Origin: Alistipes communis
Lineage (GTDB): Bacteria; Bacteroidota; Bacteroidia; Bacteroidales; Rikenellaceae
Assembly (NCBI RefSeq): GCF_006542665.1
Contig: NZ_AP019735.1
Location: forward strand, 310,001 to 374,000
Reading direction: 5' to 3'
DNA length: 64,000 bases
The notes under the pieces were generated by a model. That model did not search any database, was not told the origin of the DNA, and worked only from the letters and a program-made list of their open reading frames with translations. Below, piece by piece: positions 1-9,298 of this stretch. Position numbers and translations under genes: made by a program. Each line of letters begins with the position of its first letter. The first letter of the stretch is position 1.

Positions 1-267
1 TCGACCGCACCGCAGCCAGCCGTCGACGCGCATAAAACCACCGAGGGATTGAACCGCCTGCGGCCGATTCCGTCCCGACGTTTCGCACGTCCCGATCCCC
101 CGACGTTCCCAAGTCATCCTCCCCGGCTGCGCCCTCGAAACAGACCCGCTTTCCGACGAAAAAAGAGGGTCAAAATCAGTATTTACACGTACGGAAATCC
201 GACCGGAAAAGCCGATCTTTGCGGCGTCGAATTTTCGCAGAAACGCAATGAATTACCGTTCCGCAAG

Positions 268-1539
268 ATGAAAAACCTCTTAGCTCAACTCAAAACCGAA
301 GACTGGGTGATCGTACTGGCCGGCGTCGCGATCCTTGCGCTCGCACTGCTCTTTCCCGCCGGAATGCCGGCCATGCCCAAGACGCTGGCCGGCGGCGATG
401 CGTGGCTCGAAGCCGGCTGCATGTTCGCCTTCCTGTTCGTGCTGACCTGCCTCTGCATGGCCGTGCTGGGACGTCCGGTCAAGGGAATCTTCGGCTCGCT
501 GCTGGCGATTTTCGCCGTCGCGCTGGCGGCGCAGGCCGTGGCATCCGTCCCGCTGTTCAAGGATTTGGGACTGGAATCGGTCTTCTTCTCAGTGATCTTC
601 GGCCTGGCGGTCAGCAACTTTTTCCGGGTTCCGGCATGGCTGAAACCGGCGATCCAAAGCGAATTCTATATCAAAATAGGCATCGTCTGCCTCGGCGCGA
701 CGATCCTCTTCGGCGAAATTCTCCATTCGGGCGTCTATGCGCTCGCGCAGGCCTTTATCGTCGTCTTCCTCGTCTGGTACTTCGCCTTCTGGGTCTCGCG
801 CCGCATGAAGGTCGACGACGAAATGGCCACCATGCTATCCAGTTCGGTGTCGATCTGCGGCGTTTCGGCGGCGATCGCCACCTGCGGCGTCATCAAGGGC
901 GACAGCAAGAAACTCTCCTACATCATCTCGCTGGTGCTCGTATGCGCCGTTCCGATGATGTACGTCATGCCGTGGCTGGCGAAACTCGTCCTGCCCGCAC
1001 TGCTCGGCGATCCGAAGGTCGTCGAAGAGGTGGCCGGCGCCTGGATGGGCGGTACGATCGACACGACGGGAGCCGTCGTGGCATCGGGCGCACTGCTGGG
1101 CGAAACGGCCGAGCAGACAGCCGTGATCGTCAAGTCGTCGCAAAACGTGCTGCTGGGGCTGGCGGCTTTCGTCATCTCGCTCTACTGGTCGTACCGCGGC
1201 CGCGAGGGGCAGGAGAAGCCGTCGGCCGGCGTGATCTGGGATCGTTTCCCGAAATTCGTCGTAGGGTTCGTCGCAGTCTCGCTCCTGTTCAGCCTCTTCT
1301 TCGACGGCGGCGCCGGCACTCCCGACGCCGTGGTGCGCGGCACGGCGAAGAATTTCAGCAACACGCTTTTCAGCATCGCCTTCGTCTGCATCGGGTTGGA
1401 AACACGTTTCTCGGAGATCTTCTCCAAAGAGAACCGCAACGCGCTGTGGGCCTTTCTCTCGGCGCAGACGTTCAACATCGTCGTCACGTTCATCGTGGCC
1501 TTCCTGCTGTTCGGCGTCCTGAAACCGATGTGGGCCTGA
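268..1539 (+). CDS. YeiH/UPF0324 family membrane protein (putative sulfate exporter)
   Basis: Polytopic inner-membrane protein of the PF03601 family, whose members are called putative sulfate exporters although the substrate is not established. It has 423 residues and about ten hydrophobic segments. Conserved family stretches are visible: SICGVSAAIATCG near residue 195, GGTIDTTGAVVASG near 260 and CIGLET near 373. I chose the ATG at 268 because the frame, although open back to 49, encodes only an Arg/Pro-rich stretch before it, while KNLLAQLKTEDW leads directly into the first membrane helix. A strong hairpin follows the stop. The family is clear, the transported compound is not. Confidence 0.85.
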   Translation: MKNLLAQLKTEDWVIVLAGVAILALALLFPAGMPAMPKTLAGGDAWLEAGCMFAFLFVLTCLCMAVLGRPVKGIFGSLLAIFAVALAAQAVASVPLFKDLGLESVFFSVIFGLAVSNFFRVPAWLKPAIQSEFYIKIGIVCLGATILFGEILHSGVYALAQAFIVVFLVWYFAFWVSRRMKVDDEMATMLSSSVSICGVSAAIATCGVIKGDSKKLSYIISLVLVCAVPMMYVMPWLAKLVLPALLGDPKVVEEVAGAWMGGTIDTTGAVVASGALLGETAEQTAVIVKSSQNVLLGLAAFVISLYWSYRGREGQEKPSAGVIWDRFPKFVVGFVAVSLLFSLFFDGGAGTPDAVVRGTAKNFSNTLFSIAFVCIGLETRFSEIFSKENRNALWAFLSAQTFNIVVTFIVAFLLFGVLKPMWA

Positions 1540-1577
1540 CCGTCGTCGGAAAGAGTCCGCCCGACACGCCGACCCTA

Positions 1578-1622
1578 CGGCAACCGCCCCGACTGCAATG
1601 AGTGCAGTCGGGGCGGTTGCCG
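1578..1622. terminator. Bidirectional terminator hairpin
   Basis: A perfect 20-bp inverted repeat (1578-1597 and 1603-1622) with a 5-nt loop sits between two convergent genes, the YeiH-type gene and the amidase. It has no clear T-run on either side, so its position and stem strength are the evidence. Confidence 0.75.
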
Positions 1623-1635
1623 TTCCGGACGCAGA

Positions 1636-2688
1636 TTACGGCTTCGGCAGCCGGTAGAGGAATTCGAACGGCTCGGAGACGACGAACCGCGAGGTCGCGT
1701 CGCCCGCATACATCTCCCCGCCGGTGAGCGTTAACCGCCGCGCGGGAGCGCCCTCCGACAAATCCACTCGACTGAGATCGACCCAGAACAGCGACGGCAC
1801 CATCGTCCCCTCGAAATAATAGACCTTGTTCTTCTGATCGCAGACCGAACGCCAGCGCGTCGAGGAGATATGGGGCTGGTCGGGCGTCGAAATGCCGAAC
1901 GGCACCGAGACGTTGCGCATCACGCTCAGCACGGCAGGTACACCCACCGCGGCATCGGCCGTCTGCGGGATGACGCCGATATAGAACGACGCCCGCGCGA
2001 AACGGTCGCTCGAACGATTCGTTCCGGGCAGCATCTTCAAACCTCCGATCGCCTCCCAATAGTCGTTGACGGCCAGTTGCAGATCGTAACGCGGCGAATT
2101 GGTCATCACCCGACACTGCCGGCCCTCATGGATCCGAAGCCGGCCGTCGATGTATTCCAAAATGGCGCTGTCGCCCGTCGCATCCGAAATGGCCAGATGC
2201 AGGCGCGACTTCGTGCCGTTGGGCATGTCGGGCGCGTCGATGTAAATCCCGTCGCCCCGCAGCGCACCGACCGCCTCGGACACCGTTCCGAAATTGTCGA
2301 GCACGTACTGCGTCCACATCGCGATCCCCATCACGGGACGCTTGCCCTGCTTGCCGTAATCCGATTCGGGCAGAAAGAGCAGGCTGGCTACCAACCCCGC
2401 TTCGTTCATGCCGTCGCACGTGGCGAAATCGTAGGCCGAAGCGACCACGCTGCCGTACTTGGCACGCCAGCGGAGCGTCGTGTCGCGGTCGTATCCGGCG
2501 CGTTCCATGCCGCGGGGGAAGAGGTAGAGATTCGTCCCGATCTCCTCCTTCCAATCCATCGTCCGCCCCGTAATGACCAACCCGTCACGCCCCAGATAGA
2601 CCGCCCGCGTACAGGCATCGGCAGTCGCCGCAGCCGCGAGGAGGGCCAGCGCACCGGCCGCCGCTCCCCAGAATAGTCTTGTCTTCAT
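1636..2688 (-). CDS. Secreted linear amide C-N hydrolase (choloylglycine hydrolase / penicillin V acylase family)
   Basis: Ntn-hydrolase of the bile salt hydrolase/penicillin V acylase family (Pfam CBAH), which cleaves a linear amide bond. It has 350 residues. An N-terminal signal peptide ends in TADA, and cleavage would expose Cys26 as the catalytic nucleophile. Other family residues are present: MDW after the first strand, the Asn of MTNSPRYD, and Arg in SSDRFARAS. The leader suggests a periplasmic or exported enzyme. Sequence alone does not say whether the substrate is conjugated bile acid, penicillin V or an N-acyl amino acid. The SGNH hydrolase gene lies 83 bp upstream on the same strand and may be cotranscribed. 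Confidence 0.87.
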   Translation of the reverse strand: MKTRLFWGAAAGALALLAAAATADACTRAVYLGRDGLVITGRTMDWKEEIGTNLYLFPRGMERAGYDRDTTLRWRAKYGSVVASAYDFATCDGMNEAGLVASLLFLPESDYGKQGKRPVMGIAMWTQYVLDNFGTVSEAVGALRGDGIYIDAPDMPNGTKSRLHLAISDATGDSAILEYIDGRLRIHEGRQCRVMTNSPRYDLQLAVNDYWEAIGGLKMLPGTNRSSDRFARASFYIGVIPQTADAAVGVPAVLSVMRNVSVPFGISTPDQPHISSTRWRSVCDQKNKVYYFEGTMVPSLFWVDLSRVDLSEGAPARRLTLTGGEMYAGDATSRFVVSEPFEFLYRLPKP

Positions 2689-2771
2689 CTTACTTGCAAT
2701 TTACGGGCGGGATTCGTCCCGCCGCGAACGAACGTGCATATTCGATGCCGGAATCGACGGACGGACGCGCA

Positions 2772-3443
2772 TCAGCGCAGGTAACGTTTCAGATACGGCC
2801 GCAGGATCGCCTCCATCGCATCGAACCCGTCGGAGGTCGGATGCACACCGTCACGGGTGTAGCGGGCGTCGAGCGCGCGGTCGGCGTCGGCCAGGCCGGG
2901 GTGGAAATCGACCCACTCGCAACCGTTGTCAAGCGCATACTCCCGCAGCATCCGGTTGAGCCGGTCGATCCGGTCGGGAGCGTCGGTCACTTCGGGGCGC
3001 CAGCCGTAACGCGCCGCCGGAAGCACCGAACAGAGGAAGACCCGCATCCCGTGCGCCCGCGCCAGTTCGGCCATCGAGCGGATATTGTCGGCGATCCGCT
3101 CCTCGTCGATCGGGCCGTTGTTGCGCGCGATGTCGTTCGTTCCGGCCAGAATCACGACCGCCCGCGGCCGCAGCGCCACCACGTCGCACTGGAACCGTGC
3201 CAACATCTGCGCCGTCACCTGTCCGCTGATACCGCGTGCGGCGAAACCGTTCGCGTCGAAGAACGAGGGATGAGCCGAGTACCACCCTTCGGTAATCGAA
3301 TCCCCGATGAAGACGACCTTCGGTCGTACTGCGAGCGCCGCATTGGCAGCCGCATACCGTCCCGTATTCGCCCAATCCCGCGACTGGCCTCCGGCTGAAA
3401 GCCACACCGTCGCACACAACCATAAAGCAACCAATCTTTTCAT
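2772..3443 (-). CDS. SGNH/GDSL-family hydrolase, exported
   Basis: Esterase or lipase-like enzyme of the SGNH fold, 223 residues. All four blocks are visible: FIGDSITEGW with the nucleophile Ser, a block II Gly in GISGQVT, the oxyanion-hole LAGTNDIA, and DGVHPTSDGF carrying the Asp/His pair. The N-terminus KRLVALWLCATVWLSAGGQ is a signal peptide, so I start at the ATG at 3443 and not further upstream, where the frame is open to 3536. The natural acyl substrate is not evident. Related Bacteroidota proteins include acetylhydrolases acting on glycans or platelet-activating-factor-like esters. It precedes the choloylglycine-type amidase on the same strand. Confidence 0.85.
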   Translation of the reverse strand: MKRLVALWLCATVWLSAGGQSRDWANTGRYAAANAALAVRPKVVFIGDSITEGWYSAHPSFFDANGFAARGISGQVTAQMLARFQCDVVALRPRAVVILAGTNDIARNNGPIDEERIADNIRSMAELARAHGMRVFLCSVLPAARYGWRPEVTDAPDRIDRLNRMLREYALDNGCEWVDFHPGLADADRALDARYTRDGVHPTSDGFDAMEAILRPYLKRYLR

Positions 3444-3656
3444 CCGAATATCTGTTTCGGGACAAACGTTTTCGAATTCATGAAGAGACCGCCGAGGAGG
3501 TGTGCAAGTCGTACGGTCCGCAGCCTCCGGCGGCATGAATGCCTCCGCATCCGCCGCACGACACCCCGTCCGATACGGTCAACAGCTCGAAGCGGTCACC
3601 TTCCGGCCGCCCGACCGTCGGGAATCCGCCGAAGCTCCCCACGGGAACGGCGCGGA

Positions 3657-5852
3657 TCAATTGCCCTGCTCGCACATGAACTTGATGCGCACCAGCCGGA
3701 TCTCCTCCTCCGTGTAGTCGCCGCCCAGCTCCTCGACCGCGTCGTCGAGCGAATCGCTCTCGGCATCCTCCTTGAAATAGAGGTAGATGTCCTCGGCCTT
3801 GTCCTCGTCCATGAACTCATCGATATAATAGGAGATGTCGAGCCGCGTACCGGAATTGACGATCCCCTCGATCTCGGTGAGCAGTTCGTCGAAATCGAGG
3901 TTCTTCGCGCGGGCGATATCCTCGAAATCCATCTTGCGGTCGATCGACTGGATGATGAAGATCTTGTTGCCCGACTTGTTGCCCACCGATTTCACGACCA
4001 TGTCCTGCGGGCGGATGATCTCCTTCTCCTCGACATAGGCGCGGATCAGCTTGATGAACTCAGCGCCGAACTTCTTCGCCTTGCCGACGCCGACGCCCGA
4101 GATGTTCTGCATCTCGTCGAGCGTCACGGGATACTGGATCGACATATCTTCGAGCGACGGGTCCTGGAACACGACGAACGGCGGCAGATTGTGCTGCTTG
4201 GCGACCTTCTTGCGCAGGTCTTTGAGCATCGAGAAAAGCTCCTCGTCGGCCGCACCCCCGCGTCCGCCCGCCGGTGCGGCGGCTTCGGCCTCGCGCTCCT
4301 CGGCGTCGTAGTCGTGGTCGAGCGTAATCATCACGGGGAAGGGCGAACGGAGATACTCCTCGCCCTTGGCATTGATCGAAATCAATCCGTAATTCTCGAT
4401 ATTCTTGTCGGCCAGCCCCAGGATCAACGCCTGACGCATCACCGCACCCCAATATTTGGCGTCGTGCTCCTCGCCCGCACCGAACCATTCGAGCTTGTTG
4501 TGGCCGTAGCTCTTGATCTGCGCCGTCAGCCGGCCCGTCAGCAGGTTGGTCAGGTGATCGACCTTGAACTTGTCGCCGATGGCACGCAGCGCTTCGAGCG
4601 CCAGCACGAGCGACGCCCGCGCATCGACCTTCGGTTTGGGATGACGGCAGTTGTCGCAATTGCAGCAGTTGTCCTCCGTATACTCCTCGCCGAAATAGTG
4701 CAGCAGCGTCTTGCGGCGGCACATCGAACTCTCGGCATAGGAGACCGTCTCCTGCAACAGCAATTTGCCGATCTCCTGCTCGGCGATCGGTTTGCCCTGC
4801 ATGAACTTTTCGAGCTTCTGGATATCCTTGTAACTGTAAAAGGCCAGACAGTGACCCTCGCCGCCGTCGCGCCCGGCACGACCCGTCTCCTGATAATACC
4901 CTTCGAGCGACTTGGGAATGTCGTAATGGATGACGAACCGCACGTCGGGCTTGTCGATACCCATGCCGAAAGCGATCGTGGCGACGATCACGTCGGCGCG
5001 CTCCATCAGGAAATCGTCCTGATTCTTGGCGCGCGTGGCCGCATCCATGCCCGCATGATAGGGCAACGCCTTGACGCCGTTGGCCACCAGCAGCTCGGCC
5101 AATTCCTCGACCTTCTTGCGGCTCAGACAATAGATGATGCCGCTGCGCCCCTCCTTCTGCTTGATGAAGCGGATGATGTCGCGGTCCACGTCGTTCTTGG
5201 GACGGATTTCGTAATAGAGATTCGGACGGTTGAACGACGATTTGAAAACCGAGGCGTCGTTCATGCCGAGGTTCTTCTGGATGTCCAGCTGCACCTTCGG
5301 CGTGGCCGTCGCCGTCAGGGCGATCAGCGGCGCCGTGCCGATCTCGTTGATGATCGGGCGGATGCGGCGGTACTCCGGACGGAAATCGTGGCCCCACTCC
5401 GAAATGCAGTGCGCCTCGTCGATGGCGTAGAACGATATCTTGATTTTGCGCAGAAACGCGACGTTGTCCTCCTTGGTAAGCGACTCGGGGGCGAAATAGA
5501 GCAACTTGGTGCGCCCCTCCAACACGTCGGCGCGCACCTGTGCCACGGCGGTCTTGTTGAGCGACGAATTGAGGAAATGGGCGATGCCCGACTCCGACGA
5601 GAAAGTGCGCATGGCGTCCACCTGATTCTTCATCAGGGCGATCAGCGGCGAAATGATGATCGCCACGCCGTCCATCAGCAGCGCCGGCAGCTGGTAACAG
5701 AGCGACTTGCCGCCGCCCGTGGGCATCAGCACGAACGTGTCTTTTCCAGCAAGCACATTGCGGATTACAGCCTCTTGATTGCCTTTGAACGACGAAAAGC
5801 CGAAATACTCCTTGAGCTTCCCGTGTAACAAAGTATCTTCGATTTGCTTCAT
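3657..5852 (-). CDS. recQ: ATP-dependent DNA helicase RecQ
   Basis: 3'-5' DNA helicase for recombination and repair, 731 residues. In order: Walker A MPTGGGKSLCYQ near residue 50, DEAH box AIDEAHCISEWGHDFRP near 145, helicase C with QETGRAGRDG, the zinc-binding Cys cluster ending NCCNCDNC, the RQC winged helix, and an HRDC domain (LPPFVVFQDPSL, then VGVGKAKKFG). A further C-terminal helical region of about 120 residues is typical of Bacteroidota RecQ and longer than in E. coli. The ATG at 5852 is chosen because homology begins there (KQIEDTLLHGKLKEYFGF); upstream codons lie in the promoter. Divergent from lptB. Confidence 0.95.
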   Translation of the reverse strand: MKQIEDTLLHGKLKEYFGFSSFKGNQEAVIRNVLAGKDTFVLMPTGGGKSLCYQLPALLMDGVAIIISPLIALMKNQVDAMRTFSSESGIAHFLNSSLNKTAVAQVRADVLEGRTKLLYFAPESLTKEDNVAFLRKIKISFYAIDEAHCISEWGHDFRPEYRRIRPIINEIGTAPLIALTATATPKVQLDIQKNLGMNDASVFKSSFNRPNLYYEIRPKNDVDRDIIRFIKQKEGRSGIIYCLSRKKVEELAELLVANGVKALPYHAGMDAATRAKNQDDFLMERADVIVATIAFGMGIDKPDVRFVIHYDIPKSLEGYYQETGRAGRDGGEGHCLAFYSYKDIQKLEKFMQGKPIAEQEIGKLLLQETVSYAESSMCRRKTLLHYFGEEYTEDNCCNCDNCRHPKPKVDARASLVLALEALRAIGDKFKVDHLTNLLTGRLTAQIKSYGHNKLEWFGAGEEHDAKYWGAVMRQALILGLADKNIENYGLISINAKGEEYLRSPFPVMITLDHDYDAEEREAEAAAPAGGRGGAADEELFSMLKDLRKKVAKQHNLPPFVVFQDPSLEDMSIQYPVTLDEMQNISGVGVGKAKKFGAEFIKLIRAYVEEKEIIRPQDMVVKSVGNKSGNKIFIIQSIDRKMDFEDIARAKNLDFDELLTEIEGIVNSGTRLDISYYIDEFMDEDKAEDIYLYFKEDAESDSLDDAVEELGGDYTEEEIRLVRIKFMCEQGN

Positions 5853-5888
5853 TGTGCTTACAGACTCCTTAGTGAAATGAAATTTTAT

Positions 5889-5897
5889 GTAAAGATA
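5889..5897 (-). promoter_or_regulatory. -7 box of the recQ promoter
   Basis: On the minus strand this reads TATCTTTAC, close to the Bacteroidetes -7 consensus TAnnTTTG, and lies 37 bases before the recQ ATG. No clear -33 TTG is seen. Confidence 0.5.
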
Positions 5898-5919
5898 AAA
5901 AATATTTCGGAAAAAAACA

Positions 5920-5927
5920 TAACTTTG
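5920..5927 (+). promoter_or_regulatory. -7 box of the lptB promoter
   Basis: TAACTTTG matches TAnnTTTG and lies 19 bases before the lptB ATG, back to back with the recQ promoter. No convincing -33 element is visible. Confidence 0.55.
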
Positions 5928-5946
5928 TGAAAATTTATCAAAAGAA

Positions 5947-6771
5947 ATGCGCCTTTTCACAAGCGAACTCGTCAAGAAATACAAAGCCCGCACGGTCGTC
6001 AACCACGTCTCGATCGACGTCAACCAGGGAGAGATCGTCGGACTGCTGGGGCCCAACGGCGCGGGAAAGACCACCACGTTCTACATGATCGTCGGGCTGA
6101 TAAAGCCGAACGAGGGGAAAATCTTCCTCGAAGACAACGAGGGCCGCGTCGCCGAACTGACCGACGAACCGGTCTACCGCCGCGCGCAGATGGGCGTGGG
6201 GTATCTGGCGCAGGAGGCTTCGGTCTTCCGCCGGCTGAGCGTCGAGGACAACATCCGCGCCGTACTCGAAATGACCCGTTTCTCGAAGGAGTATCAGGCC
6301 GAGCGCGTCGAGGCGCTCATCAAGGAGTTCCGCTTGGAGAAGGTGCGCAAAAGCATGGGCATCCAGCTTTCGGGCGGCGAGCGCCGCCGCACGGAGATCG
6401 CCCGCGCCGTGGCGATCAATCCGGCGTTCATCCTGCTCGACGAACCCTTCGCCGGCGTCGACCCGATCGCCGTGGAGGACATCCAGTCGATCGTCGCCAC
6501 GCTCAAAAACAAGAATATCGGCGTCATCATCACCGACCACAACGTCGACGAGACGCTCGCAATCACCGACCGCGCCTACCTGCTCTACGAGGGCAAGGTG
6601 CTCAAAACGGGTTCGCCGGAGGAGCTGGCCGCCGACCCCGAAGTGCGCAAACGCTATCTGGGCAAGCACTTCGAACTGCGCCGCAGCCCGACGATCGACC
6701 GCCTGCGGCAACAGGGTGCCGAAGCGCAGCACTCCGTTTCGGAAACCGATGCCGAAGCTACGCACGAGTAG
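5947..6771 (+). CDS. lptB: Lipopolysaccharide export ABC transporter ATPase LptB
   Basis: Cytoplasmic ATPase that powers LPS extraction by LptFG. It has 274 residues. Walker A is [12 protein letters not shown] near residue 35, the ABC signature is [13 protein letters not shown] near 140, Walker B is [13 protein letters not shown] near 160, and the switch His is in ITDHNVDET. The LptB-specific pattern of signature and D-loop residues distinguishes it from general branched-chain amino acid ATPases. It is about 30 residues longer than E. coli LptB because of a polar C-terminal tail after the [10 protein letters not shown] segment. First gene of a co-directional run with aroA, aroC, prmC, recX and an M23 peptidase. 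Confidence 0.93.
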   Translation: MRLFTSELVKKYKARTVVNHVSIDVNQGEIVGLLGPNGAGKTTTFYMIVGLIKPNEGKIFLEDNEGRVAELTDEPVYRRAQMGVGYLAQEASVFRRLSVEDNIRAVLEMTRFSKEYQAERVEALIKEFRLEKVRKSMGIQLSGGERRRTEIARAVAINPAFILLDEPFAGVDPIAVEDIQSIVATLKNKNIGVIITDHNVDETLAITDRAYLLYEGKVLKTGSPEELAADPEVRKRYLGKHFELRRSPTIDRLRQQGAEAQHSVSETDAEATHE

Positions 6772-6834
6772 CCCGACACGCCGCCGCACGAATACATACA
6801 ACGACCGAATAGTTAAACCACTGCGAACGACTCT

Positions 6835-8082
6835 ATGGATAGATCCGTCCCGCCGGGGGAGATACAAGGAGAGCTTACTCCCCCCTGCTCGAAAAGTTAC
6901 GCGCAGCGCGCCCTTGCGGCGGCGCTTCTGGCAGAGGGAGAATCCACACTGCGTAACATCGAACTGTGCGACGACACCCGCTCGGCCATGCGCTGCATCG
7001 AAGCGCTGGGCGCCGACGTCACGGTCGTCGACCCTCATACACTGAAAATACGGGGCGGTCTGGCCCCGCGCGGGCGCACGCTCCACGTGGGCGAATCGGG
7101 TCTTTCGACCCGGCTGTTCACGCCGATCGCAGCCCTTGCGGGCGTTCCGCTTCGCATCGAGGGCGAAGGGACGCTGCTGCGCCGCCCGATGACGATGATG
7201 ATCGCCCCGCTCCGGCAGCTGGGCGTCGAGGTGCGCCACCGCGACGGGTTCCTCCCGTTCGATGTCTGCGGCCCGCTGCACAGCGCGACGGTCGAGGTCG
7301 ACGGTTCGGTCTCGTCGCAGTTCATCACCGGCCTGCTGCTCGCGCTGCCGGCCGCCCGCGGCGAATTCACGATCGACGTGCGGCGCGCCGTCTCCACACC
7401 TTATATCGATATGACGGTCGAGGCGGCACACCGCTTCGGTGCGGAGATCCTCCACAACGGCTACACCCAGTTCTACATCGAAGGCGGCCAGCGCTACCGA
7501 CCGACCGATTACAGCATCGAAGGCGACTGGAGCGCCGCCGCCACGCTGCTCGTGGCGGGAGCCGTCGCCGGCGAAGTGACGCTGCACAACGTGTCGATCC
7601 TTTCGAAGCAGGCCGACACGGCCGTCTGCACCGCACTGGTACGGGCGGGCGCGGAGCTGATCCACGAAGCGGATCGCATCACCGTCCGCCGCCGTCCGCT
7701 CCGGGCCTTCGAGTTCGACGCCACGCAGTGCCCCGACCTCTTCCCGCCGCTGGCGGCGCTGGCCGCCGCCTGCGAAGGCGAAAGCCTCATCACAGGCACG
7801 TCGCGCCTTGCGCACAAGGAGAGCGACCGCGCCGAGACGCTGCGCGAGGAGTACGCCAAGGTCGGCATCGAGATCGACCTCTCGACGCCCGACGTCATGC
7901 GCATCCGCGGCGGTGCGATCCGTCCGGCACGGGTATTCAGCCACGGCGACCACCGCATCGCCATGTCGATGGCCGTCTCGGCGCTGCGTTCGTCGGGTGC
8001 GATCACGATCGAAGGGGCCGAAGCGGTGGCCAAGAGCTATCCGCGTTTCTTCGAAGACCTGGAATCGCTGCGCGTAAATTAA
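6835..8082 (+). CDS. aroA: 3-phosphoshikimate 1-carboxyvinyltransferase (EPSP synthase)
   Basis: Sixth step of the shikimate pathway: shikimate-3-phosphate plus PEP gives EPSP. 415 residues. Family features are the substrate-binding PCSKSYAQRALAAALL near the N-terminus, the GESGLSTRLFTPIAAL loop, SQFITGLLLALP, KESDRAETLREEY with the phosphate-binding Arg, and GDHRIAMSMAVSAL near the C-terminus. The GESGLSTR loop replaces the GNAGTAMR form of E. coli, as I would expect for the divergent Bacteroidota type. The next pathway gene, aroC, follows after a structured 217-bp gap. Confidence 0.93.
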   Translation: MDRSVPPGEIQGELTPPCSKSYAQRALAAALLAEGESTLRNIELCDDTRSAMRCIEALGADVTVVDPHTLKIRGGLAPRGRTLHVGESGLSTRLFTPIAALAGVPLRIEGEGTLLRRPMTMMIAPLRQLGVEVRHRDGFLPFDVCGPLHSATVEVDGSVSSQFITGLLLALPAARGEFTIDVRRAVSTPYIDMTVEAAHRFGAEILHNGYTQFYIEGGQRYRPTDYSIEGDWSAAATLLVAGAVAGEVTLHNVSILSKQADTAVCTALVRAGAELIHEADRITVRRRPLRAFEFDATQCPDLFPPLAALAAACEGESLITGTSRLAHKESDRAETLREEYAKVGIEIDLSTPDVMRIRGGAIRPARVFSHGDHRIAMSMAVSALRSSGAITIEGAEAVAKSYPRFFEDLESLRVN

Positions 8083-8156
8083 TCATGACTGCTATATCTA
8101 ACTTTACACCTCGTCGGTTTTTCGGACCGCTGCACACGCCCGCTTGTCGGAGCGTT

Positions 8157-8249
8157 CGCGGCTACGCCGCGTTTACAGATTGGATCCACCCCCAAACCCC
8201 TGCCTTAGCGGGGGCTTCGAGCAAGGCCCGCCTGGCTGGCAGGGCTTTG
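8157..8249. repeat. Cluster of three hairpins between aroA and aroC
   Basis: Three successive stem-loops: 8157-8162 with 8166-8171 (6 bp, 3-nt loop), 8197-8203 with 8208-8214 (7 bp, one G-T pair), and 8222-8232 with 8238-8249 (11 paired bases with a bulge). No reading frame accounts for them. This resembles a REP-like or processing element, but only one copy is seen here. Confidence 0.4.
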
Positions 8250-8299
8250 AGGTACGGCGGTGTAGAATGGCATGTAGCAGCCTTAACCGATCCATACCT

Positions 8300-9298
8300 A
8301 TGAACAGCTTCGGCACTCTCTTCCGCATCACCCTTTGGGGCGAATCCCACGGTCCGCAGATCGGCGTCACGCTCGACGGCGTACCGGCCGGGCTTCCGCT
8401 CGACATTCCCGATTTCGAAGCCGATCTGGCCCGACGCCGCAGCGGCGCCAAAGGGACGACGCCGCGCCAGGAAAACGACCTGCCGCAGATCGTGTCGGGA
8501 CTCTACAAGGGACACACCACGGGCGCACCGCTGACGCTCGTCTTCGAAAACGCCAACACCCGTTCGGGCGACTACGACAACCTGCTCACGCAGCCCCGTC
8601 CTTCGCACGCCGACCGCACGGCGGCCGTCAAGTTCGAAGGATGGAACGACCCGCGGGGCGGCGGCCACTTCTCGGGCCGACTGACGCTGGCACTCGTAGC
8701 CGCGGGCGTCGTAGCGAAAAAAATACTCGGCGGTGCGACCTTCTCCACGCGGTTGACCGCCGTCGGCGGCCAGACCGATCCGGCGCGGTTCGACGACGCG
8801 ATCGACGACGCCCTGCGCGACGAAGACTCCGTGGGCGGCATCGTCGAGTGCCGCGTAGCGGGCATCCCCGCCGGCTGGGGCGAACCCTTTTTCGACTCGG
8901 TCGAAAGCGCGGCAGCACACCTGCTCTTCGCCATCCCCGCGATCAAAGGGGTGGAGTTCGGCGACGGGTTCGCCGCAGCAGCCCTGCGCGGTTCCGCCCA
9001 TAACGACCCGATCGCCGACGCCGACGGCCGCACGGCGACCAACCATGCGGGCGGCATCGCGGGCGGCATAACCAACGGCAACGAACTCATCGTGCGCGCG
9101 GCCGTGAAACCGACGGCCAGCATCGCCCGCGAACAGCAGACCTTCGACTTCGCCGCCGGCCGCGTCGCACCGCTCCGCATACGGGGACGGCACGACGCCT
9201 GCATCGCCCTGCGCGCGGCCGTCGTCGTCGAAGCGGCGATGGCCGTCGCACTCGCCGACTTCAAACTCCGCGACCGATGCCGACGCGCCGCGAAGTGA
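8300..9298 (+). CDS. aroC: Chorismate synthase
   Basis: Converts EPSP to chorismate with reduced FMN, the last shared step of aromatic synthesis. 332 residues, slightly shorter than the usual 350-360. The N-terminus FRITLWGESHGPQIGVTLDG matches signature 1. RPSHADRTAAVKFEGW and RGGGHFSGR form the FMN and substrate region, and GRHDACIALRAAVVVEAAMA is the C-terminal signature. The ATG at 8300 is chosen because the conserved region begins at once with NSFGTLFRITLWGES; the frame is open back to 8144 without homology. Its last 22 bases overlap prmC. Confidence 0.94.
   Translation: MNSFGTLFRITLWGESHGPQIGVTLDGVPAGLPLDIPDFEADLARRRSGAKGTTPRQENDLPQIVSGLYKGHTTGAPLTLVFENANTRSGDYDNLLTQPRPSHADRTAAVKFEGWNDPRGGGHFSGRLTLALVAAGVVAKKILGGATFSTRLTAVGGQTDPARFDDAIDDALRDEDSVGGIVECRVAGIPAGWGEPFFDSVESAAAHLLFAIPAIKGVEFGDGFAAAALRGSAHNDPIADADGRTATNHAGGIAGGITNGNELIVRAAVKPTASIAREQQTFDFAAGRVAPLRIRGRHDACIALRAAVVVEAAMAVALADFKLRDRCRRAAK

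Noticed and set aside
3480..5828. Long plus-strand open frame opposite recQ
   Set aside because: It is the antisense shadow of recQ in high-GC DNA. Its composition is not protein-like and it has no known motif.
5938..7953. Long minus-strand frame across lptB and aroA
   Set aside because: It spans two well-supported genes on the other strand, so it is a codon-bias shadow.
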